A stretch of DNA of 5,217 bases, from NCBI GenBank assembly GCA_016919605.1, contig JACXTQ010000186.1, positions 1 to 5,217 on the forward strand, written 5' to 3'. Both the position numbers and the translations under genes were made by a program. This document shows positions 1-5,217 of this stretch, in pieces. The stretch's first letter is position 1; each line of letters begins with the position of its first letter. The DNA is from Methylovulum sp. (lineage in GTDB: Bacteria > Pseudomonadota > Gammaproteobacteria > Methylococcales > Methylomonadaceae). The notes beneath the pieces were generated by a model. It had not been told where the DNA came from. It searched no databases and worked only from the letters and a program-made list of their open reading frames with translations.

Positions 1-1
1 A

Positions 2-292
2 TCTTTAGCCTACTTGACCTCATTTCCACTCAGTCAGTTAAAAATTGACCGTAGCTTTGTCAAAGACATTTTTGAAAACCGTTGCAATGAAGTGGTTGTG
101 GAAACCATTATCAAGATGGCGGATAGTTTGGGTTTAGTGGTGGTTGCCGAGGGCGTGGAAACCCGTTCGCAATTGGATTTTTTGGTGGAAAAAGGCTGTG
201 CGCTTTTTCAAGGCTATTATTTTAGCCGCCCCATTTCCGCCGATGAATTAACGAAAAAATGGTTGAAAAAGACCGTTAATGGTGGTTTTTAA
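2..292 (+). CDS. EAL-domain protein (c-di-GMP phosphodiesterase family), C-terminal fragment, 5' end outside window
   Basis: The reading frame is open from base 2 to the TAA at 290-292 and gives the last 96 residues of an EAL domain. EAL domains hydrolyse the second messenger cyclic di-GMP to pGpG using two metal ions. Visible family signatures, in order, are SLAYL (the end of the usual DDFGTGYSSL block), LKIDRSFV with its conserved Lys and Asp, AEGVET with the metal/catalytic-loop Glu, and QGYYFSRP with the conserved Gln near the C-terminus. All catalytic residues expected in this last third are present, so the domain looks intact rather than degenerate. The EAL motif itself and any GGDEF, PAS or membrane domains lie upstream of the window. 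The TTG at 14-16 is not a start: homology continues upstream of it. The protein ends about 17 residues after the QGYYFSRP motif, so no further domain follows. The gene converges on rne. Confidence 0.93.
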   Translation, partial: SLAYLTSFPLSQLKIDRSFVKDIFENRCNEVVVETIIKMADSLGLVVVAEGVETRSQLDFLVEKGCALFQGYYFSRPISADELTKKWLKKTVNGGF

Positions 293-304
293 GATTATAT
301 GGAC

Positions 305-341
305 AAAAAAATGGGGCCGAACAGCTAACGCTATTGGCCCC
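305..341 (-). terminator. Rho-independent terminator of rne
   Basis: A hairpin has the outer stem GGGGCC (313-318) pairing with GGCCCC (336-341). It is extended inward by a G-T and an A-T pair, and then, after a small internal bulge, by AGC (323-325) with GCT (330-332) around a TAAC tetraloop. Read on the minus strand, the stem is followed by A and then seven T (311-305). It starts 18 nt beyond the rne stop codon, so it is a textbook intrinsic terminator for rne. On the plus strand the stem is followed by GATTGGTC without a T-tract, so it should terminate the EAL gene poorly, if at all. Confidence 0.9.
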
Positions 342-359
342 GATTGGTCTTATGCGCTA

Positions 360-3092
360 TCAGCCGTGTTCTGTTACAACTGTTTTTTCTGTGTTAACGG
401 TGGCCTCTGATACAGGCGCAACTATCTCTATCTGTTCCGCAATTTCAGCATGCGCAGTCGTTTCCGGTTGTGGGGATACGGGGATAGCATCCGTTACTAT
501 AGGTTCTGGTGTGGCCATAATAATTTCTGCCGCCGGTTCGGCCACGACTGTCGGCATTTCGGCTACCTGACTATCTGCTACTACTACAGTGTGTTCTGGA
601 GCGGGTTGTCGCTCTTCGGTCTGAGCTGACTCTTCAGATAAGATGGGCGTATCTAAGGCAGGTGTGGCAACCTGCTCGGCAATGCTTTCCTCTGCGATAA
701 CCGGTGGTTGATTGTCCGCTATAGTTTCAGGCGGTGCTGTTGTAACCAATGTTGGTTCGGTAATAGCACTGGCCGCCACTTCGGCCACTACGATTTCAGT
801 TATATCAGTAGCCTTAACTGGCTCAGCTTGGGTGCTTTCTTGGTTAAGAGGCTCACTTTGCTCCGTACTGTCGTCAAAATTGTATTGTGCCGCCAGCTGT
901 GGTTCCACATCGCCATTGGTTTCATGAGCGTCATCAGGCCGTTTGTAATTAGGATTACGCGGTCTTCTGCGATTAGGGCCACGTCTGTTTGAACGTCTGG
1001 ACGAGGAACGCAAGCTGGCCTGTTCTTCGGCAGACAATTCCGACACATTGATAGTGTCCGCGTCAACGGTAGACGTTGCTATAGCGGTTTGCAATTCGGT
1101 GTCAGACTCTTCTTTTGCCAAGGCCTCTACGGGTACTACCACGGGGGTAGGCGGAATAATGTTCGGCCTGACATTGCGCCCAGGCCCCCTAAATTGGCGT
1201 GGTGGGGGCACTGTCGCCTCGTCCGCCGTTTTTTCAGGTTTATCCAGTTCCTGATTGACGACAGGTTCCCGGTCACGGTTCCGGTTCCGGTTCCGCTTGC
1301 GGTTGGCATTGCGGCTACGGCTAGGCGGCGTTTCGCTGCTGGTCTTGGCTTCTTCGGTTTCGGGCGCTACGGCGCTGACAGGGGCGTTGTCTTTATTCTC
1401 AGGCTCAACGGCCACAACACTGACCAGTTTATGCCAAAAGCGTTTAATCAAACTGGCCGCTTCGTTTTTATGGGCGATAGGCTCAGGCACATCATGAACA
1501 AATTCTTGGATGACGGGCCGTTCCACTTTGCTCTTCATTTGCTGGGCAAATTCAGGGATGCTAATTTCTTCGGCCTTGATTTGTACATAGCTAGGCTTGT
1601 CATCAGCCGAGACTTCTTTTTCTTTAATACGCTCGATTTCATAAGCCGGAGTCTCCAGATGGCGACTGGGCAGGATAACAATACTGACTTTCAGGCGATT
1701 TTCAATTTGTTCAATGGCGCTACGCTTTTCATTTAACAAGAAAGTCGCCGACTCAATCGGCAGATGGGCAATGACTTTTTCAGTGCCTTTTTTCATTGCC
1801 TCTTCTTCGAGTAGGCGCAATACCGATAGGGCGACCGATTCCACGTTACGAATTGTGCCTTGGCCTTTGCAACGTGGGCAGATAATTTGTGTGGAATCGC
1901 CTAAGGAGGGGCGCATCCGTTGCCGTGACATTTCCAGCAAGCCAAAACGGGAAATTTTACCGGTTTGGATACGGGCGCGGTCGATTTTTAGCGCGTCACG
2001 CAGGTGGTTTTCGACACTGCGCTGGTTTTTGTTGGACATCATGTCGATGAAGTCAATGACAAACAGGCCGCCTAAGTCACGCAAACGCAATTGTCTGGCG
2101 ATTTCATCCGCCGCTTCCAAGTTGGTGTTGAGGGCGGTTTCCTCGATGTCACTGCCTTTAGTGGCGCGGGCCGAGTTGATGTCTATGGATGTCAAGGCCT
2201 CGGTGTGGTCGATGACTATGGAGCCACCGGAAGGCAGCGACACCTCACGGTTATAGGCGACTTCGATTTGGGCCTCAATTTGGTAACGGTTAAACAAAGG
2301 TACGGCATCTTGGTACAATTTTGCTTTCGGCAAAAAATGCGGCATGACTTGTTTGAGGAATTTTTGCACCAAAGCAAAAGATTCTTGGTTATCAATTAGG
2401 ATTTCATCAACATCGCCGCGCAAATGGTCACGCAAGGCACGGATGATGACGTTGCTTTCCTGGAACACCAGAAACGGGGCTTTTTGTTCGCCGGACGAGC
2501 GTTCGATGGATTCCCACAACTGCATGAGATAGTTTAAGTCCCATTGCAGTTCTTCGGCGTTTTTGCCGCAACCAGCGGTGCGGACAATCAGCCCCATATT
2601 GTCGGGGATGGTCAACGAGGCCATGACTTCGCGCAATTCGCTGCGGGTGTCGCCTTCAATCCGGCGGGAGATACCTCCGGCTTTGGGGTTATTAGGCATC
2701 AGCACCAGATAGGTGCCGGCCAAGCTGATGTAAGTGGTCAGGGCGGCGCCTTTGTTGCCGCGCTCTTCCTTCTCAATCTGCACGACAATTTCTTGGCCTT
2801 CCTTAATCAGGTCTTTAATGGCGGCACGGCGGCCTTCTTCGGCACCTTCAGGAATATTGCGGTATGCGGGGGAAATTTCTTTAAAGGGCAAAAAGCCGTG
2901 CTTTTCCGCGCCATAGTTGACGAAGGCCGCTTCTAAGCTAGGTTCTACGCGGGTGATGATGCCTTTATAAATATTGGATTTTTTTTGTTCTTTTGATGGT
3001 ACTTCTATGTCAAAATCATACAGTTTTTGACCATCTACCAAAGCGACCCGCAGTTCTTCCGCTTGCGTGGCGTTGATAAGCATTCTTTTCAT
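360..3092 (-). CDS. rne: Ribonuclease E (degradosome endoribonuclease)
   Basis: RNase E makes the rate-limiting single-strand cuts in mRNA decay and matures rRNA and tRNA precursors, working as a tetramer at the inner membrane and as degradosome scaffold. The 910-residue product opens MKRMLINATQ, as in E. coli RNase E. An S1 domain lies at about 36-120, followed by 5'-sensor and RNase H-like parts and the DNase I-like catalytic core. Magnesium-binding aspartates are D304 (TSIDIN) and D347 (VIDFIDM); the zinc link is C405/C408 (CPRC), each one residue beyond its E. coli counterpart. Past about residue 510 the protein becomes disordered: an amphipathic segment at 546-561 (SLIKRFWHKLVSVV) resembling the membrane-targeting helix, Arg-rich patches at 591-609 and 697-719, and a V/A/E/P/T-rich tail to the end. 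At 910 residues it is shorter than E. coli RNase E (1061) but far longer than RNase G, which lacks the scaffold half. The minus-strand ATG is preceded by AAGGA with a 6-nt spacer. Divergent from rluC. Confidence 0.98.
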   Translation of the reverse strand: MKRMLINATQAEELRVALVDGQKLYDFDIEVPSKEQKKSNIYKGIITRVEPSLEAAFVNYGAEKHGFLPFKEISPAYRNIPEGAEEGRRAAIKDLIKEGQEIVVQIEKEERGNKGAALTTYISLAGTYLVLMPNNPKAGGISRRIEGDTRSELREVMASLTIPDNMGLIVRTAGCGKNAEELQWDLNYLMQLWESIERSSGEQKAPFLVFQESNVIIRALRDHLRGDVDEILIDNQESFALVQKFLKQVMPHFLPKAKLYQDAVPLFNRYQIEAQIEVAYNREVSLPSGGSIVIDHTEALTSIDINSARATKGSDIEETALNTNLEAADEIARQLRLRDLGGLFVIDFIDMMSNKNQRSVENHLRDALKIDRARIQTGKISRFGLLEMSRQRMRPSLGDSTQIICPRCKGQGTIRNVESVALSVLRLLEEEAMKKGTEKVIAHLPIESATFLLNEKRSAIEQIENRLKVSIVILPSRHLETPAYEIERIKEKEVSADDKPSYVQIKAEEISIPEFAQQMKSKVERPVIQEFVHDVPEPIAHKNEAASLIKRFWHKLVSVVAVEPENKDNAPVSAVAPETEEAKTSSETPPSRSRNANRKRNRNRNRDREPVVNQELDKPEKTADEATVPPPRQFRGPGRNVRPNIIPPTPVVVPVEALAKEESDTELQTAIATSTVDADTINVSELSAEEQASLRSSSRRSNRRGPNRRRPRNPNYKRPDDAHETNGDVEPQLAAQYNFDDSTEQSEPLNQESTQAEPVKATDITEIVVAEVAASAITEPTLVTTAPPETIADNQPPVIAEESIAEQVATPALDTPILSEESAQTEERQPAPEHTVVVADSQVAEMPTVVAEPAAEIIMATPEPIVTDAIPVSPQPETTAHAEIAEQIEIVAPVSEATVNTEKTVVTEHG
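1276..1293. repeat. In-frame hexanucleotide repeat (CGGTTC x3) in the Arg-rich patch of rne
   Basis: Three exact copies of CGGTTC lie in tandem, with degenerate partial copies on both sides (CGGTCA before, CGCTTG after). Read on the minus strand they encode Arg-Asn dipeptides inside the first arginine-rich RNA-binding patch of RNase E (about residues 591-609). Because the unit is 6 bp, slippage would add or remove Arg-Asn pairs without breaking the frame. Confidence 0.85.
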
Positions 3093-3225
3093 TGTGTATC
3101 CTTGTGGTGTCCTGCTCCGTGGTCAGACTTTATTAATCAGACTGGCTTAGTTCCTAGTGCAAAGTGAGTAGTCAATACAATATGGCGATAGTGGTTGAAA
3201 AATACCATCAATTACAAAGGTTATT

Positions 3226-3254
3226 GTTGGTTTATCGGCGTTGGTTTATCGGCG
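3226..3254. repeat. Perfect 14-bp tandem duplication in the rne leader
   Basis: TTGGTTTATCGGCG occurs twice back to back (3227-3240 and 3241-3254), and the preceding G at 3226 matches too, giving a 29-bp run of period 14. No base differs between copies, which suggests a recent slippage or duplication event, or selection to keep both. The unit is not a multiple of three, so it argues against this stretch being coding. Confidence 0.95.
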
Positions 3255-3314
3255 CGTTATTGTCCGTACCTTGGCTTCAAGTTATGAAGGCAACGATACC
3301 TGCGCTCACATATA

Positions 3315-3340
3315 CTAAGTCTAAGTCTAGTCAGTCTTAG
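3315..3340. repeat. Short CTAAGT direct/inverted repeat cluster
   Basis: CTAAGT occurs twice in tandem (3315-3320 and 3321-3326), followed by CTAG and then TCAGTCTTAG. CTAAG at 3321-3325 can pair with CTTAG at 3336-3340, with a second CT/AG pairing inside, giving a small AT-rich hairpin in the rne leader. Function unknown; it could simply be local low complexity. Confidence 0.5.
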
Positions 3341-3491
3341 GGGTAAATTCTGTTTTAAGCAGGAGTTTAAAAATCGCGCATCTAGGGTCGAGCGATGAAC
3401 CCAAAAAATCTTGTCTTATGACGCTAAACCATGGGGCGTTATGGGGTTGCCAGGTCTGCTTCATGCCATTGCCCCAAGCCAGTTTCATCAT
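3327..3491 (-). CDS. Doubtful 54-residue ORF in the rne leader
   Basis: On the minus strand an ORF runs from ATG at 3491-3489 to TAG at 3329-3327. It starts MMKLAWGNGMKQTW and includes NAPWFSV and RQDFLGSSLD; it has four Trp and one Cys, no signal peptide and no transmembrane segment. I do not recognise it as a known family. There is no Shine-Dalgarno sequence before the first ATG; an internal ATG at codon 10 (3464-3462) has GGGG at a workable distance. If the upstream rne promoter is real, this ORF lies in the rne transcript, ending 234 nt before the rne start. It could be a small leader peptide, a gene remnant, a dispersed repeat that happens to be open, or chance. I favour non-coding. Confidence 0.18.
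   Translation of the reverse strand: MMKLAWGNGMKQTWQPHNAPWFSVIRQDFLGSSLDPRCAIFKLLLKTEFTPKTD
3373..3402 (-). promoter_or_regulatory. Overlapping alternative hairpins in rne leader
   Basis: Two stems share bases and cannot form together. GGGT (3385-3388) pairs with ACCC (3399-3402), and ATCGC (3373-3377) pairs with GCGAT (3392-3396). In the rne direction the second stem is followed directly by TTTT (3372-3369), so it resembles a weak intrinsic terminator, while the first would block it. This is an attenuator-like arrangement, but both stems are short and no folding energy was computed. Confidence 0.25.
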
Positions 3492-3532
3492 GGAACAGCA
3501 GGGGCGGGTGTGTTTTTTTTGAAAACGTGCTT

Positions 3533-3561
3533 AATATAACAACCTTATCGTTCCACAGCAA
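3533..3561 (-). promoter_or_regulatory. Candidate sigma-70 promoter for rne
   Basis: On the minus strand TTGCTG (-35, 3561-3556) is separated by exactly 17 bp from TATATT (-10, 3538-3533). The -10 matches consensus at five of six positions and the -35 keeps the key TTG. Transcription would begin near 3526, leaving a leader of about 430 nt. It is the best-spaced promoter pair I found in the rne direction; weaker possibilities nearer the gene lack a partner hexamer. Confidence 0.45.
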
Positions 3562-3581
3562 TTTAAAGAATCAATCCAGAC

Positions 3582-3609
3582 CATAATACTGATATTATTT
3601 ACCTATAAT
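3582..3609 (+). promoter_or_regulatory. AT-rich rluC upstream region with several -10-like hexamers
   Basis: Just before rluC are CATAAT (3582-3587), TATTAT (3593-3598) and a perfect TATAAT (3604-3609) that overlaps the rluC start codon. None has a convincing TTGACA-like partner at 16-18 bp. The promoter driving rluC must lie in this intergenic region or upstream, but I cannot choose it. No Shine-Dalgarno sequence is visible before the rluC ATG. Confidence 0.3.
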
Positions 3610-4570
3610 GACTACAATAGAACCGAGTACATCCCCTAAAGTCCAACTGGTCGAAATCACCGAAGAGCAATGTGACCAGCGGTTGGACAACTTTTTAATC
3701 ACGTTTTTGAAAGGTGTGCCCAAAAGCCATATTTATCGTATTGTCCGTAAGGGTGAGGTGCGTGTTAACAAAGGTCGTGTTGATGTCAAATACCGTTTGG
3801 AAACTGGTGATTTGGTGCGTATACCGCCGGTCAGGGTCGCTGAAAAAGCCCCTGAGCTGTTTGTCGGTCATCATTTGCAAACGGCGTTGGAGCAAGGTGT
3901 TCTGTTTGAGGATGAGGCGTTTATGGTTATCAACAAACCCGCAGGCTATGCCGTGCATGGTGGCAGCGGTGTTGATTCTGGCATTATTGAAGGCTTGCGC
4001 TCAATCAGGCCTAACGCGCCTTTTCTGGAGTTGGTGCATCGGCTAGATAAAGATACGTCCGGTTGTTTGCTGATTGCTAAAAAACGTAGTGCCTTAAAAA
4101 AACTGCACACCTTGTTCCGTGAAGATCAGGTGCAAAAAACCTATACCGCTTTATTGGCGGGGCAGTGGTTGCGTAAAAAGCTGATTGTCAACGCCCCGTT
4201 GCAAAAAAATCAAGGGCAGGGTGGTGAGCGCGTGGTATTTGTCAGCAAATCCGGCAAAGAAGCGGAAACCCTATTCCGACGGCTAAAGTTGTTTGGCGAT
4301 TGTACTTTAGTGGAAGCTTCGCCCAAAACGGGGCGTACCCATCAAATTCGTGTCCATGCCGCCAGCAGCTTAGGCCATCCGATAGTCGGTGACGAGCGTT
4401 ACGGTCAAGATGATGTCAACAAGGCGTTCCGTAGCCGTGGTTACAAGCGCATGTTCCTACATGCCACCACTTTGCAATTCCAGCATCCGGTATCGGGTGC
4501 TCTTTTAACTTTTTCCGCCCCTTTACCCCAACAACTGGATGACTTGTTAAACTATGAAGAACGCTTATGA
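3608..4570 (+). CDS. rluC: 23S rRNA pseudouridine synthase RluC
   Basis: RluC converts specific uridines of 23S rRNA to pseudouridine during large-subunit assembly (U955, U2504 and U2580 in E. coli). The 320-residue product matches the E. coli length of 319. An S4-type RNA-binding domain covers about residues 24-75 (RLDNFL, GVPKSHIYRI, RKGEVRVNK). The RluA-family catalytic domain follows, with the motif HRLDKDTSG at 144-152, where D147 is the nucleophilic aspartate. Other family blocks are NKPAGYAVHGGSG (109-121) and TGRTHQIRVH (241-250). The start is well fixed: an in-frame TGA lies at 3590-3592, no other start codon lies between, and the N-terminus has the family length. It lacks a recognisable Shine-Dalgarno sequence. 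Divergence from rne is the usual gammaproteobacterial order and supports RluC over RluD or RluA. The 3' end overlaps the next gene by 17 bp. Confidence 0.97.
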   Translation: MTTIEPSTSPKVQLVEITEEQCDQRLDNFLITFLKGVPKSHIYRIVRKGEVRVNKGRVDVKYRLETGDLVRIPPVRVAEKAPELFVGHHLQTALEQGVLFEDEAFMVINKPAGYAVHGGSGVDSGIIEGLRSIRPNAPFLELVHRLDKDTSGCLLIAKKRSALKKLHTLFREDQVQKTYTALLAGQWLRKKLIVNAPLQKNQGQGGERVVFVSKSGKEAETLFRRLKLFGDCTLVEASPKTGRTHQIRVHAASSLGHPIVGDERYGQDDVNKAFRSRGYKRMFLHATTLQFQHPVSGALLTFSAPLPQQLDDLLNYEERL

Positions 4571-5207
4571 CCTGATTATATTCGATTGGGATGGTACGCT
4601 CATCAATTCGATAGACTGGATTGCCGATTGCCTACAAAAGGCCGGTGAGTTATGTGATATTGGTATTCCTGAACGGCAAGCCGCCAAAGATGTGATCGGC
4701 TTGAGTATTGACAAGGCTATGCAGGCGTTGTTCCCGACTGCCGACGGGCGCAAAGTGAAAAAATTGGTGCATCATTACAGCGAAGCCTATTTTTCCAAAC
4801 AAATCGGCCCTGCGGATTTATTTGCAGGGGTGTATGACATGTTGGTACAACTGAAAGCGGAAGGCTATCAATTGGCGGTGGCTACCGGCAAGACCCGTGC
4901 AGGTTTAGATGAGGCCTTGGCGGCTACCGGTACGGTGCAGCTGTTTTGTGCCACGCGTTGTGCCGATGAGACGGCATCCAAACCTGATCCGCGTATGTTG
5001 CATGAAATTATCGCCCATACCCAAACCGATAAAGAGCGAGTGTTGATGGTGGGGGATTCTATACACGATTTGCAAATGGCGCAAAATGCCCAAATAGCGG
5101 CCATAGGCGTTGCCTGTGGCGCCCATAGCGAAGATTTTTTGCAACAATATAACCCGTTGCGCTGTCTACAACGGCCAACGCAATTACTGGATTATATCCA
5201 AGGCTAA
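4554..5207 (+). CDS. HAD-superfamily hydrolase, subfamily IA (Gph-like phosphatase)
   Basis: A 217-residue haloacid dehalogenase-type phosphatase, probably cytosolic, that would hydrolyse a phosphate ester through a phospho-aspartate intermediate. All four HAD motifs are visible: FDWDGTL (nucleophile D11, acid/base D13), ATGKT (T111), SKPDP (K143) and GDSIHD (D168, D172). The roughly 70 residues between motif I and about residue 85 form an alpha-helical C1 cap, as in phosphoglycolate phosphatase and beta-phosphoglucomutase relatives. The substrate cannot be assigned; Gph-like is a fold-level label. The ATG lies inside the rluC 3' end (17-bp overlap, different frame), with only a weak, distant GGAT before it, so translation is probably coupled to rluC. 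Motif I begins at residue 10, so the start cannot lie much further downstream. In several gammaproteobacteria, as I recall, a HAD gene follows rluC and precedes sppA. Confidence 0.92.
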   Translation: MKNAYDLIIFDWDGTLINSIDWIADCLQKAGELCDIGIPERQAAKDVIGLSIDKAMQALFPTADGRKVKKLVHHYSEAYFSKQIGPADLFAGVYDMLVQLKAEGYQLAVATGKTRAGLDEALAATGTVQLFCATRCADETASKPDPRMLHEIIAHTQTDKERVLMVGDSIHDLQMAQNAQIAAIGVACGAHSEDFLQQYNPLRCLQRPTQLLDYIQG

Positions 5208-5211
5208 CTTA

Positions 5212-5217
5212 ATGGAA
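5212..5217 (+). CDS. Possible start of the next operon gene (two codons only)
   Basis: ATG GAA begins 4 bp after the HAD stop codon, with AAGG (5200-5203) eight bases upstream as a plausible ribosome binding site. The tight spacing suggests the rluC-HAD operon continues. By conserved order in related bacteria the peptidase gene sppA would be a reasonable guess, but two codons cannot show it. Confidence 0.3.

Larger units (their letters stand above)
3093..3532 (-). promoter_or_regulatory. Putative long 5' leader of rne (non-coding intergenic region)
   Basis: This is most of the 515-bp gap between the divergent rne and rluC starts. If the candidate promoter at 3533-3561 is right, the rne transcript carries a leader of about 430 nt. 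In E. coli, rne has a comparably long 5' UTR whose hairpins let RNase E repress its own synthesis, so a regulatory leader is expected here; I do not recognise the specific E. coli hairpins. Visible contents are a GC-rich block with several GGGG/CCCC segments (3433-3510), two overlapping alternative hairpins (3373-3402), a CTAAGT-type repeat cluster (3315-3340), a perfect 14-bp tandem duplication (3226-3254), and the rne Shine-Dalgarno sequence AAGGA (3099-3103, minus strand). A 54-codon minus-strand ORF crosses the upstream part. Confidence 0.5.

Noticed and set aside
14..292. TTG at 14-16 as the start of a short 92-residue protein
   Set aside because: EAL-domain similarity (SLAYL) continues upstream of it in the same frame to the window edge, so the gene is truncated by the window rather than starting there.
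1089..1736. 215-codon plus-strand ORF, with other long plus-strand ORFs at 1714-2256 and 2544-2936
   Set aside because: They lie wholly antisense to rne, whose minus-strand protein is unmistakable. They are open only because of the codon usage of rne and show no recognisable domain.
3137..3208. 23-residue minus-strand ORF upstream of rne
   Set aside because: Too short to judge, without a clear ribosome binding site; no support beyond an open frame.
3182..3340. 52-residue plus-strand ORF (MAIVVEKYHQ...) in the rne-rluC gap
   Set aside because: It has no Shine-Dalgarno sequence, and its frame depends on the 14-bp tandem duplication, whose unit is not a multiple of three. Its length is compatible with chance.
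3471..3520. Intrinsic terminator on the plus strand (GCCCC/GGGGC then T8)
   Set aside because: The loop is 25 nt, the stem only 5 bp, and 7 nt separate the stem from the T-run, so the geometry is poor; no upstream plus-strand gene needs it.
3695..3958. Minus-strand ORF inside rluC, and similar ones at 4565-4753, 4868-5104 and 4905-5147
   Set aside because: Antisense shadows of rluC and the HAD gene, with no domain or start-site support.
1..5217. CRISPR array, tRNA, rRNA, insertion sequence, toxin-antitoxin or defence system
   Set aside because: No spaced repeats, cloverleaf, transposase, terminal inverted repeats or defence domains were seen. The genes are conserved housekeeping and signalling genes.

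Overview
The window looks like a housekeeping segment of a gammaproteobacterial chromosome. The main evidence is a divergent pair: RNase E (rne) on the minus strand and the 23S rRNA pseudouridine synthase RluC (rluC) on the plus strand. This arrangement is familiar from Escherichia coli and many other Gammaproteobacteria. Base composition is near-balanced and the proteins are clearly gammaproteobacterial but not enterobacterial. A gamma methanotroph-type lineage (Methylococcales) would fit, but that is an impression and the sequence alone does not prove it.

Layout. Positions 2-292 (+) hold the C-terminal end of an EAL-domain protein (c-di-GMP phosphodiesterase family), cut by the window edge. 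It converges on rne (360-3092, -). Between the two stops is a strong intrinsic terminator hairpin whose T-tract serves the rne direction. rne encodes 910 residues: a canonical catalytic half with all expected active-site and zinc-link residues, then a long disordered scaffold half with a putative membrane-anchoring helix, two arginine-rich RNA-binding patches and a V/A/E/P/T-rich tail. Positions 3093-3607 are a 515-bp divergent intergenic region. It holds a candidate rne promoter about 440 bp upstream of the rne start, implying a long 5' leader as in E. coli. The leader carries competing hairpins, a perfect 14-bp tandem duplication and a 54-codon ORF of doubtful status. rluC (3608-4570, +) overlaps by 17 bp a HAD-superfamily phosphatase gene (4554-5207, +). 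A further ATG follows the HAD stop by 4 bp and probably opens the next gene of the same operon.

How the genes relate. RNase E is the central endonuclease for mRNA decay and for rRNA and tRNA processing. RluC modifies 23S rRNA during ribosome assembly. The HAD enzyme is probably a small-metabolite phosphatase translated with rluC; its substrate cannot be read from sequence. The EAL protein belongs to signalling and is only a convergent neighbour. I found no mobile element, CRISPR array, tRNA, rRNA or defence system. The most interesting non-coding material is the rne leader.
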